Shown: positions 46,344 through 54,335, numbered from the stretch's first letter. The stretch is 64,000 bases of DNA from JBNJFY01 sp051747265 (GCA_051747265.1 JBNJFY010000001.1:558001-622000); one strand, 5' to 3'. Notes: generated by a model not told the origin, from the letters alone. Program-made: numbers and translations.

Positions 46344-47276
46344 CTAATGCCATCCCATCTCGGATAGACGGTTATAGAGTACGGCGAGATAGGCTTCTTG
46401 GTTCTCCTCACTTAAAAAGCTGACTTCCACCAATCGCTCCCATTCCGGAATTGCTTCCAGAGTCTCGTTCTCAATATTGGAAAGGACTTTATTATTCAGG
46501 TCCAATCGCTCTTTTCCATAGTAGCTGAAAAAAATATCCCGGTTAAAATTCGATTTTTTGCCCCGCAGCGGCAATGCCATCTCTTCTCGGACATCAGGTA
46601 GGATGATGGTTGTGTTTAACAGATCATAAGCCGGGGATAGCTCAATCTTCCCCTCCCGGTGGATAAGGGAAAAGTTTTTAAGATGCATATCTTCGTTACC
46701 GCAGAGCCAGCAAAACAGAGTGCGACGAAATAATTTCATCTTTTCGACCATAGGAAATGTGCAATATTTATCAATCAGCGTAGCCACCTTCTCCATAGAG
46801 TAGTTGTACTTGGTTTCCCGACTCATACCGGCAACCTGGGCAAAGTCTTCGACATGTATTTTTCCGGCTTGCCCCACCCGGTCGAACCGGCGAATAACAT
46901 AGAGCAGAGAATCATCCTTGGCATATATGAGGCCGTGCAGTGGAACGTCAATACCGCAGGCCGCAGCCAGGCGCATAGTCAGGTCTTCATTTTCCGGAAC
47001 CTGATCGTAATCGGAGAGCGGCGGCTTCAGGATGTAGCTGCCCTGACGATCCACCACTTTAAAGACCTCATCTTTCACACTCAGTTGGGCGCTTAACTTA
47101 GGCTGTACCCCGGCAATGGACATTTTGGTCATTCGCTTCTGTGCTTCCTTAATCTGCTCGCTCCGAGAATAGGGAAACGGCTTAAGGTTTTTCAGCGCGG
47201 GGTTTAACCAGCGTAATCCCTTCTTACTATATCGACCTTCTTCTATCTCTTCGTAGGTAAGCGAACAACGGCTCAT
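46344..47276 (-). CDS. hipT: HipT-like kinase toxin (HipA core without N-terminal subdomain)
   Basis: A 310-residue HipA-family kinase that lacks the N-terminal subdomain, which is encoded separately just upstream. Its ATP-loop motif with phosphorylatable serine (MSIAGVQPKLS) is at about residue 51. A lysine lies in YILKPP, VIRRFDR follows, then the catalytic loop CGNEDMHLKNFSL and the metal-binding LSPAYDLLNT. In E. coli HipBST, HipT phosphorylates TrpS and is blocked by HipS; by analogy the target here is probably a tRNA synthetase. It overlaps the hipS stop by 4 bp. Confidence 0.88.
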   Translation of the reverse strand: MSRCSLTYEEIEEGRYSKKGLRWLNPALKNLKPFPYSRSEQIKEAQKRMTKMSIAGVQPKLSAQLSVKDEVFKVVDRQGSYILKPPLSDYDQVPENEDLTMRLAAACGIDVPLHGLIYAKDDSLLYVIRRFDRVGQAGKIHVEDFAQVAGMSRETKYNYSMEKVATLIDKYCTFPMVEKMKLFRRTLFCWLCGNEDMHLKNFSLIHREGKIELSPAYDLLNTTIILPDVREEMALPLRGKKSNFNRDIFFSYYGKERLDLNNKVLSNIENETLEAIPEWERLVEVSFLSEENQEAYLAVLYNRLSEMGWH

Positions 47277-47587
47277 CCGGTCACCTCCTCAACGGTTACC
47301 GCACCCACCGTATCTGCCCCCACCGCAACCAGCTGAGCGAAGGGATCATCCCGATCAATTTTTCGGCTTCGAAGTAACATCTCTAGGTTGATGCCTTCGG
47401 TGAGCAATCCCTCAAAAAAAGGGGGAAACCGTTCAAAACGGAACACCTGTTGTTCTACCGGCAAAGTTACCGAGATGGGCGGGCCCTCATATCCTTCCTG
47501 GTATTCAAAACGGTACCGGGCATTCTTCTCCTCCTCAATGAGCATCCCCGCCCGTTCTCCATGCATATAGACGTTAGCTTTCCGCAT
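47273..47587 (-). CDS. hipS: HipS-like antitoxin (separate HipA N-terminal subdomain)
   Basis: A 104-residue protein equal to the N-terminal subdomain 1 of HipA (KANVYMHGERAGMLIEEE at the start, ISVTLPVEQQVF, then FPPFFEGLLTEGINLEML). It overlaps hipB at its start (14 bp) and hipT at its end (4 bp), so the three genes are translationally coupled. In the described HipBST system HipS, not HipB, is the antitoxin. Confidence 0.87.
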   Translation of the reverse strand: MRKANVYMHGERAGMLIEEEKNARYRFEYQEGYEGPPISVTLPVEQQVFRFERFPPFFEGLLTEGINLEMLLRSRKIDRDDPFAQLVAVGADTVGAVTVEEVTG

Positions 47588-47807
47588 CGATCTCCTCTCG
47601 GCACTGTTCCATGATCGGGCTCTCCAGACGGATGGTGATATTCAAGGCCACACATACTTTGTGGAGGGTATTAAACTGCACGGTCTCTTTGCCATGCTCT
47701 ATATCAAAAACGGCGGTTTTGCCTACTCCAGCCAGATCAGCCAACTCGTTTTGGGTTAGGCCACTTCTGCGGCGATGGCATCGTATAAGGGCTCCTATCT
47801 GCTCCAT
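47574..47807 (-). CDS. hipB: HipB-like helix-turn-helix protein of the HipBST operon
   Basis: A 77-residue XRE-type HTH protein (LIRCHRRRSGLTQNELADLA, then GKTAVFDIEHGKETVQF), short and without an extended C-terminus. It starts at the ATG at 47807. It should bind the palindrome upstream at 47888-47909 and augment HipS-mediated inhibition. It overlaps hipS by 14 bp. Confidence 0.87.
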   Translation of the reverse strand: MEQIGALIRCHRRRSGLTQNELADLAGVGKTAVFDIEHGKETVQFNTLHKVCVALNITIRLESPIMEQCREEIDAES

Positions 47808-47887
47808 AATTAAATTATTTACTGCTATGGCATAACTCTATACCATTATACTAAACAGATTGGTAAATATCATAGCATAACACCCTC

Positions 47888-47909
47888 AATTACTGCCAAA
47901 GCAGTAATT
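47888..47909. promoter_or_regulatory. operator-like palindrome upstream of hipBST
   Basis: Perfect inverted repeat AATTACTGC-CAAA-GCAGTAATT, about 80 bp from the hipB start. Additional TTACTGC-like half-sites occur nearer the start (about 47819) and further out (about 47963), so cooperative binding is possible. Confidence 0.75.
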
Positions 47910-47989
47910 ATAGGGAGAATCAATGGGGTATCCGCAATAGAAGTGGGAAATCGACTACAAATACTGCCCTAGCGGTAAAAATGACAGAG

Positions 47990-48420
47990 CTGATCTTTAT
48001 TGATCCTTAGTGAAAAGATAGCGCGAGTGATCAGTCCGAAAGCATTCGGACGTCACTGGTGTCCCATCCGATGGCTATATTCCCTGGGCACAAGTGATGC
48101 CCGATGGATTTCATTTTGGATAATATTTTCCCATCCCAAAAATATGAGTCTTAAAGTCAGTGATAGTTTGACTTTCGGGCTTATCGCTTGCGAAGGTAAT
48201 TGATCGGTCTCCCTTTCGCCGGAGGTTAAAACCCCGCGGCTCGTCCAAGCTATCCCCTCCGGGGAATAGTTGGAGGTCTGTCTTATGGCTGAAGCGGAGC
48301 ATAGCTTACCTAGAAAGTATTTCCAGCCCAATAGAATACCCAGTAGGTTGAAGGATATCTACTCCTGAGCTGGCGAAAGTGATACCTCCTATAATTTTCG
48401 GACGTCACTGGTGTCCCATC
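47990..48420. repeat. degenerate repeat cluster (short palindromes and an eroded family B stretch)
   Basis: Two short palindromic repeats (about 48023-48060 and 48364-48420, with CAGTCCGAAAGC-ATTCGGACG and TTCGGACGTCACTGGTGTCCC) flank a diverged copy of the family B leader (from 48090: GATGCCCGATGGA...TTGGATAATATT). No gene is supported in 47910-48443. Confidence 0.65.
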
Positions 48421-48443
48421 CGATGGCTAATTAACAAGGCACA

Positions 48444-48933
48444 AAGTGACACCCGACGGAACCAATATTGGATGATATTGTGCCATCATAAAAAAGTATG
48501 AAGCATAAAGTCGCTAAAAGCTTGACTTTCGAGCTTAATACTTGCCCCGGATAGCGAGCTGCCTGAACCAATAAATCACGAAAGAGTGACCTTGTGAAGC
48601 AGAGCTTCGCCATAGCTTGACGGATCAGAGCTCCGTCAAGAGGGAGGATGTTTTTGTGGGATGGGCTGAATATCAGCCCATCCCACAAAAACTACATGCT
48701 CATTACCGGGCTCCGAGCGGTCATGCCGTAGGGAAGCTCCAGCTTCCCGTGACGTTAACCGGATTAATTGGTATCGAACTGAGGCTCAGGTGGATTTCTC
48801 ATAATCTAACCAAATGGCAAATACTAGATTACTGCTACCTATAATCCAATGGATTGGATGATGATCGATTCGAACCATCATACGTTACATCGACACTCAT
48901 ACTGATGAATAGTTCTATCTAACTCCTCGTATC
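48444..48933. repeat. long repeat family B, copy 3 (pairs with 45704-46190)
   Basis: About 490 bp matching copy 2 from leader to the end near CTATCTAACT. The hairpin with 19-bp arms is at 48651-48691 with the same core as copy 2. Together copies 2 and 3 enclose the hipBST operon. After it lies another short palindrome (48937-48972, GCTGGCGCAATGTG...GCGTCACTCGCC). Confidence 0.85.
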
Positions 48934-49041
48934 GCAAGCTGGCGCAATGTGAAGCGAAGCGTCACTCGCCGACCGGCCATGGTTGTAGCTTACACAGCAG
49001 TTGCTACTGATCGATTTAGGTAGGGGTTGTTCATTCATCGC

Positions 49042-49160
49042 CAGCAGCAGGATGGGCGGGATTTTTGGGATGAGCAGGATTAACCCTTTGCCCCGACCAA
49101 TGAAAATCCTGTAAATCCCGCAAGTCCGCTTAATCCTGCTTCCCGTTGGGAAAGATTAGC
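49042..49160. repeat. dispersed inverted repeat family C, copy 2
   Basis: Matches the copy at 34856-34970 in its ends (AGCAGCAGGATG...GGGATTT and AAATCCCGCAAGTCCGC, then AATCCTGCTTCC). The centre differs. The remaining 49161-49356 holds no gene I can support. Confidence 0.7.
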
Positions 49161-49356
49161 CCTACCTGCTGATTAAGATTGCTGCTTATAATTGTCCGAT
49201 GTGCCCCATCCATTGGCTATTTAGCAGGGATAAATAGACAAAATCTACATGCCTATATGGAGCAGATCCAAGAATTTATTGATCGGGTGTGAAGCTACAT
49301 GTTAATGAAATAAGCGGCCGATTGCTCCATTGGGGGAAACCCACCTTTCCAAAACG

Positions 49357-49914
49357 TCAATTAACATCCCACTCCGGAAATGCTTTTCCAAACTCATCTT
49401 TCATGGCCGGACGGTTACGGTATTGCTCCAATAGGTCTTCAAACAATTCATAAGCTTTTTCATCCCCACCCGGTATTTTCTTCATCTTGCGAATCCAAGA
49501 AGCTACTTCCCTATAGTTCTTCCGCCCCGTCTGTTGAGCCATTTCAGTAATGGCCTCATCATACAATTCCAACATTTCATAGGGATACTCATCCTTAAGC
49601 ATCTCGCTGTATTGATCCACAAAGGAGATATGGGTAGCATACTGCTGTAAGTGCGATAGCAATTGATCAAAATATTCCTCCTCGGCATTGCAGGAGCCCC
49701 ATTTGGTTTTCATCCGCCGAACGCCCCAGTCGTTGAACTCCAACCCTATTTTCTCTTTCCACTCCTCGATCAGTGGCCCGGCGGTATCCAAATGTTCTGC
49801 CCGGTACCATTCGCGCATCACTTCCTGCCGTTTCTCTCGGTCGGCACTCGGTCGAACATACAGGTCGATATATTTCTTGTTGCGAACCTTTACTTCCGGT
49901 TTGGCTATTGCACT
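49357..49914 (-). pseudogene. chimeric remnant: YgjP-type metallopeptidase start joined to an unrelated C-terminus
   Basis: The frame is open from 49914 without a proper start. Its first part (KKYIDLYVRPSADREKRQ, then WGVRRMKTKWGSC) is the central portion of a YgjP/DUF45 M48-like peptidase that comes just before the catalytic HELAH. Directly after GSCNAEE the sequence switches to a helical stretch (ELYDEAITEMAQQTGRKNYR, then WIRKMKKIPGG) of the kind found at the C-terminus of SWIM zinc-finger-like proteins. HExxH is absent. The deletion joined two gene fragments in frame, so the 154-codon stretch from 49821 is not a functional peptidase. Confidence 0.65.
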
Positions 49915-50082
49915 CTACTTGGCCTATGTCGCTTATAATTGAAACAGATTGATGTACGCTCTGAATGCGTACAAATGCTCACGACCGGCTGATCGGATTA
50001 GGCTGGAAACTCTGATAGTGATCCTGCTGTATGTAGCGGCCGGATTGGACAGATTTCATGGCAAAACTTGATTAAGCGAACT

Positions 50083-50175
50083 CCTTATTTAAAAAAAATC
50101 CCTAAAATCTTTAATAAGGCCTTCGCCTATTTAAAAGAAATGCCAAAAATTTAAATAAGACCTGCTTTATTTAAG
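50083..50175. promoter_or_regulatory. tandem operator-like inverted repeats without an obvious gene
   Basis: Two related units, CCTTATTTAAA...TTTAATAAGG (50083-50119) and CCTATTTAAAAG...TTTAAATAAG (50126-50159), are followed by a half-site CTTTATTTAAG (50165-50175). Spacing is about 43 bp. The rest of 49915-50393 holds no recognisable gene. Confidence 0.5.
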
Positions 50176-50393
50176 TAGATCATGCATCCCTTGAATTATG
50201 GTTGGTTTTGCAAATTGAATGAGGTGCATCCCGATGGATTTCAATCTAAGTTATTATCCTCTGGTAGTCATAGCCGCCTTCCACTCCACTTCGTTCACGA
50301 TGACAACGTTTTGTCAGTTGAGGAGTTTCTCTGAAGAATGACATAACATTGCATGCCGACACGCTGGTTGAAGTGCCCCCCCCTTTAACCATT

Positions 50394-50723
50394 ATGGCCG
50401 GAAAAATACCACATTATCCAGAGCCCGCTACCTTAAAAAGGCTTTATAAACTCAGTAGATTAGATCATTACGTTTTCTTCTATTTTGTTACTGAGGGTAA
50501 AAATATTACCAGAGGTAATCGAATATATGATGGTGTCGACCATCTTGAGATTAATTGTGACCGATATCTCCATAATGGAACCTTCTACAGCAAAGGCAAT
50601 GCGTTAGGGATTGATAAATTGGAAGGGAATAACTTCAGTAGATGGTATCAGACCGTTGTGGAATACTTCTTCAAGAATGGAATGCGAGCTGCTGCCAATA
50701 AGAACATTAAGCACTCCAACTAA
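50394..50723 (+). CDS. hypothetical protein, 109 residues
   Basis: I start at the ATG at 50394; the frame continues 15 codons up to a TTG. Not recognised. It contains HYVFFYFVTEGKNI, YDGVDHLEINCDRYLHNG and NFSRWYQTVVEYFFKNGMR, an alpha/beta pattern without membrane segments. It may be a remnant of a longer gene or a small accessory protein of the AbiE-type locus that follows. Low certainty. Confidence 0.4.
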   Translation: MAGKIPHYPEPATLKRLYKLSRLDHYVFFYFVTEGKNITRGNRIYDGVDHLEINCDRYLHNGTFYSKGNALGIDKLEGNNFSRWYQTVVEYFFKNGMRAAANKNIKHSN

Positions 50724-50799
50724 CCATAAATACTTTAAAAATATGCCTCTTGGTATACTCATAGTTTACTTTGAAGCATAATTTTAATGGATATTCTAT

Positions 50800-50840
50800 C
50801 AAACTTTCGTCAAATTACTTATAAATTTGACGAAAGTTTG
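50800..50840. promoter_or_regulatory. 17-bp-arm palindrome just before the second AbiEi-like gene
   Basis: Perfect arms CAAACTTTCGTCAAATT (50800-50816) and AATTTGACGAAAGTTTG (50824-50840) with a 7-nt centre, 5 bases from the TTG start. It fits an autoregulatory operator. Confidence 0.82.
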
Positions 50841-50845
50841 AATCC

Positions 50846-51589
50846 TTGCCTAGCACAATCGATATAGAACAACTTAAAGCGACCTTTAGCGATCAACCCT
50901 ATATCAGCTTAGATGAGTTGGTGGAATATTTCCGTGAGGAAAATCCTAACATGCCTCGAAGCACAGCAAAATGGCGTGTTTACGATTTAAAAAAGAGAGG
51001 CCTACTCCATAAAATCGGCAGAGGGCAATATGCCGTCTCACTTCAGAAGAAAAAGTGGGACCCCTTGCTTAATGATGAGTTAAAATCACTTGGCCGTTCC
51101 ATAAAAGAACGGTTTCCGTATATCAACTTATCACTTTGGTCTACGGGATGGCTGCACCCTTTTATGCACCATATTCCACAACAAACCCTATATATCGTGG
51201 AGAGTGAAAAGGATACAGAGGAATCCGTATTTCATTTCATCCAGGAAAATAAGAACAAGATTTCCTGTTATTTAAAGCCAACCTCAGATGACATCGATAA
51301 CTACATCAGCCAACATCAAAAGGCCATAATTGTAGATCGACTCATTACGCAATCTCCTCTGATTGAAAAAGATGGCCTGCCTGTTCCTACTCTTGAAAAG
51401 ATTCTAGTTGATATCCTCGTTAACCCCGTTCTTTTTTCTGCATTCAGTGGTAAAGAACGTGATCGACTCTTTGATAATCTTTTACATACATTCTATATCG
51501 ATAGTAATCGATTGACAAGGTACAGCAAGAGAAGAAATGCACAGGGAAAAGTAGATCGGTCTATAAATTTGGCTAAATATGATCATTAA
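50846..51589 (+). CDS. AbiEi-like antitoxin (DUF6577 type)
   Basis: A 247-residue protein starting at TTG directly after the palindrome. An N-terminal winged helix-turn-helix is at about 15-65 (ISLDELVEYFREE, STAKWRVYDLKKRGLLHKIG). The rest has the AbiEi-like domain that includes SLWSTGWLHPFMHHIP and LPVPTLEKILVDILVNP. The next gene starts 3 bp after its stop and encodes the N-terminal part of an AbiEii-type nucleotidyltransferase, so this is the antitoxin half of an AbiE pair whose toxin is now broken. Confidence 0.75.
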   Translation: MPSTIDIEQLKATFSDQPYISLDELVEYFREENPNMPRSTAKWRVYDLKKRGLLHKIGRGQYAVSLQKKKWDPLLNDELKSLGRSIKERFPYINLSLWSTGWLHPFMHHIPQQTLYIVESEKDTEESVFHFIQENKNKISCYLKPTSDDIDNYISQHQKAIIVDRLITQSPLIEKDGLPVPTLEKILVDILVNPVLFSAFSGKERDRLFDNLLHTFYIDSNRLTRYSKRRNAQGKVDRSINLAKYDH

Positions 51590-51592
51590 ACC

Positions 51593-52033
51593 ATGATTAA
51601 ACCGCATTGTCACACAGAAGATTGGATAGAATCAAAAAGGCAAGAGTTTAATAATGCTGACCCAGGACTCATTGAGCGTGTCATAAGAGCATTTTCCCTA
51701 TTAGTAGCTCTCACCAAGACAGATCTAGATTTCGTTTTCAAAGGTGGGACCTGCATTTTACTCCATACCGATTCCTTACACCGGTTTTCAACAGACATTG
51801 ATATTATCATCCAGGATAGACCTTCTGATTTGGAAAGCTATTTTGACCAACTTGTATCCCAGTCTCAATTCAAGAAGTGGGAATTAGACGATAGAGGAGA
51901 TTTTCAATCAATATTTTTCAGAGAGATCCCATCTTCAGTCTTCCACACCTTCAGCCCATTCGAATTCCCCCCTCGAACAATACTGGCCGCCCGACTCGGA
52001 CTACCAAATTCGAAATCTTTGGTAAATCGATAA
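51593..52033 (+). pseudogene. AbiEii-like toxin, 3' truncated
   Basis: About 104 residues match AbiEii (FVFKGGTCILLHTD, then RFSTDIDIIIQD with the catalytic Asp pair). At about 51903 the homology stops, and the frame runs on through the antisense strand of the GIY-YIG gene to 52033. Intact relatives are about 270-300 residues. The third catalytic residue and the C-terminal half are missing, so the product should be inactive. The break coincides with the 3' end of the GIY-YIG gene. Confidence 0.78.
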
Positions 52034-52740
52034 TGGTTCCCGACATCTCCTAAAATGCCCTTCTTGATCAACTCATCGCGGTGCTTGGCAATGGAAGGAT
52101 GAATCGAGGGACGATTTTCATATACCGCTTGCGAACCCTCAAATACGACGAATCCGTTAGCCACGCGCTTTCCTTTCGCTTCCAAGCCTTTTATGGTGCA
52201 AATAAGCTCAACTTCGTCTTCGGAGGTCTGATCAATGACCGGGGTGAAATGATTCAAGCCTAAAATGGGCAACAATTGGAGGACATTATCCAGATATACC
52301 TTCATATCGGCTTCATCGGGCTCGGGCAATCGGGCTCCGCTGTTGGCATTGTTCATGACTTGAGCTCGACCGACTTCTTCTGCACTGCTAATCAACTCGC
52401 CTTCCAAATATCGAATATGCGATTTGGTCAGATTGCGGTCTTTGCTCACAAACACAGTGACCGCATTCCAAAAGTCTTTATCACGGTGATGTTTCAGGCG
52501 TTTTCCCACCTGTTCGGCTTCGCCGATATATATGGCCGGATCCCCGGTTTCATCATCTAAACCGGTTAAAAAATAGATTCCGGTTTTTTGGAGTTCACAG
52601 CGATTTTGCAACTCGTCTAATGCCGTGCGCGGAGCTGCGATGGCTTTGCCTGTCCAGTTGGAGAGTTCGGCGGTGCGGAGTCCTTGTGGATCACCGTTGA
52701 CGAGATAGATCTTTATAGTGGCTGGACTTTGACTAACCAT
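51904..52740 (-). CDS. GIY-YIG nuclease-domain protein with C-terminal DUF4357
   Basis: A 278-residue protein. A GIY-YIG domain lies at about residues 50-130 (GIYFLTGLDD, AIYIGEAEQVGKRLKHH). The rest ends in a DUF4357-like segment (RFTKDFEFGSPSRAASIVRG, then LKVWKTEDG). Such proteins appear beside restriction-modification genes and may cut or sense DNA. It is read in the same direction as the CBASS and methylase genes, 122 bp beyond Cap15, with a promoter possible in that gap. Its 3' end truncates the AbiEii toxin. Confidence 0.85.
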   Translation of the reverse strand: MVSQSPATIKIYLVNGDPQGLRTAELSNWTGKAIAAPRTALDELQNRCELQKTGIYFLTGLDDETGDPAIYIGEAEQVGKRLKHHRDKDFWNAVTVFVSKDRNLTKSHIRYLEGELISSAEEVGRAQVMNNANSGARLPEPDEADMKVYLDNVLQLLPILGLNHFTPVIDQTSEDEVELICTIKGLEAKGKRVANGFVVFEGSQAVYENRPSIHPSIAKHRDELIKKGILGDVGNHYRFTKDFEFGSPSRAASIVRGGNSNGLKVWKTEDGISLKNID

Positions 52741-52862
52741 AATATTGAACTACTGCAATCAAATATTTTCCTATCTAATTAAAATTTATTCCAATATTTT
52801 TTTCATCATCACAACTTTATCAATACTAAATTAAATCTAATTACTACAATCTAATTTAACTA

Positions 52863-53465
52863 TCATTCATTCATAAAGAGCTGAATCTCGCCATAATATC
52901 CTCTTTCGGGAGAGGCAAAATAAGTTCCATACAATTTGCTTTCACTTAAATTGAGTGTAAGCTTACCCATTCCTCGATGATACTCCATATCCGGTTTGCT
53001 GACTTTCTTGTGGTCACTATAGTAAGAGTAAATCAACCTTGGTCCATCAATCTCATTAGGTAAAATGGCTGCCATTTCACTTTTAGAGCTTGAAGTAGTT
53101 GTACTTAAGGTCAAAAGCATTTTTCTCAAAGATTGCTCAATATTTACAGTAATTTCTGTTTCAGAATCAAAGTCATCTCTAGAACTTTTTAGAGTTCCTT
53201 GATACTCTCCACTCAAATCTGGAGTCTTAACAAATCCATACCAGTTATTAAGTCTACACCATAAGTCTTTCTCCATCCATTTATAGTAAACAAAACCTAG
53301 AGCAAGAGCAGAAGTAGGAGCAGTTATAATCCATCGATAATCTTGGTAGTGGGGAATTAATGTAAGTACATAGTTGTGCAATATCCATGCACTTACTAAA
53401 GCAAAAGGTACTACAATCCAAAGAATCCTGAAGCGGTCATTATTTTCAATAGAATAGGGATGCAT
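52863..53465 (-). CDS. Cap15-like CBASS effector (2TM plus beta-barrel)
   Basis: A 200-residue protein. Two transmembrane helices lie at about residues 12-36 (ILWIVVPFALVSAWILH) and 44-62 (IITAPTSALALGFVYYKW). They are followed by a compact beta-rich domain (DLSGEYQGTLKSS, ITVNIEQSLRKMLLTLST, LIYSYYSD, then GMGKLTLNL and GYYGEIQLFMN). This is the layout of Cap15, whose barrel binds a cyclic dinucleotide and whose helices then break the inner membrane during phage infection. Its start codon directly follows the CD-NTase stop, so the two are a coupled type I CBASS. Confidence 0.85.
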   Translation of the reverse strand: MHPYSIENNDRFRILWIVVPFALVSAWILHNYVLTLIPHYQDYRWIITAPTSALALGFVYYKWMEKDLWCRLNNWYGFVKTPDLSGEYQGTLKSSRDDFDSETEITVNIEQSLRKMLLTLSTTTSSSKSEMAAILPNEIDGPRLIYSYYSDHKKVSKPDMEYHRGMGKLTLNLSESKLYGTYFASPERGYYGEIQLFMNE

Positions 53466-54335
53466 TTAATCCTGACAATAATTAACGATTTTTCTCAAAA
53501 AATTTAAGGCATCATCCTGATTCCACTGCTCCTTTTTATCTCCCCAAATTGATCTCAATCCATTTAAACACTTAAAATCATCCCAAGAAGAACCATTTAC
53601 CAAGTACTCAAGGATATTGATGAATTGATCAGAATAAGACCCAGAATAATTGTTATCGGGCACATTACTTAAAAAACATTCAATGAAATATGAAGGTGCA
53701 GTCTTTTTCCCGATATCTCCCTGATCAATGAGTATTCTATTTAAATTCTTGAATATTCGAACCATTGGTTTGAAATTCCCATCACATGCCTGGTTTTTAT
53801 CAACTGCATTCTGATAATGTCGTTTAGGAAAAGAATAACAGTTCTTATTAGCTTGAGTAGTCCTGAAATAAACGCCTTTGTAATAGGCGTCCTTCTCCAC
53901 CTTATAGTATTCCCTATAAGAAGTACATATCAAAATATCGGCCGGCCTTCTATTCGACGATGGCGCCAATTTTACTACTTTGTTATCCGGGTTTAGCTTT
54001 TCAAGACCATAATAATCAGCTAAACAGTCTATCACATCCCTCCTGAAATCAGACAACCCATAGTCAACAGAATAGATACCTAATTGATCCTTTTGGGAGG
54101 GATTTAAATTATTAACAAACGATGATGTTAACTCAGCCACAATATCTACATCACTTTCAGAGTATATATTGGTACTGTTCTTATATGAGCCCTGGATAAA
54201 TACATCATTAGTTACCACATCTGGAAACCCATCATACGAATTGACGGCATTCTTGATCGAGTCTGCTGTTGCTTTTGATCCAGCAACTGCTCCCTGTTTA
54301 GCCCAAGTTTTAAACTGTTCCTCAGTTACACTCAC
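53466..54335 (-). CDS. CD-NTase (SMODS-type cyclic oligonucleotide synthase)
   Basis: A 289-residue nucleotidyltransferase, starting at GTG. The active site motif QGSYKNST, followed by SESDVDIV, gives two metal-binding aspartates at about residues 60-65. The third is in RRPADILIC near 135. This GSYxxST...DVDIV pattern marks the cGAS/DncV-like enzymes of CBASS, which make a cyclic nucleotide upon phage infection. Pairing with Cap15 and no Cap2/Cap3 ubiquitin-like or HORMA/TRIP13 genes makes this a minimal type I CBASS. The product is not readable from the sequence. It starts 29 bp after the methylase gene. Confidence 0.9.
   Translation of the reverse strand: MSVTEEQFKTWAKQGAVAGSKATADSIKNAVNSYDGFPDVVTNDVFIQGSYKNSTNIYSESDVDIVAELTSSFVNNLNPSQKDQLGIYSVDYGLSDFRRDVIDCLADYYGLEKLNPDNKVVKLAPSSNRRPADILICTSYREYYKVEKDAYYKGVYFRTTQANKNCYSFPKRHYQNAVDKNQACDGNFKPMVRIFKNLNRILIDQGDIGKKTAPSYFIECFLSNVPDNNYSGSYSDQFINILEYLVNGSSWDDFKCLNGLRSIWGDKKEQWNQDDALNFLRKIVNYCQD

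Noticed and set aside
37400..49000. Chromosomal integron with attC-like repeats around toxin-antitoxin cassettes
   Set aside because: Cassettes run in both directions, repeats are 160-490 bp and not of the RYYYAAC/GTTRRRY pattern, and no integrase is present in the window.
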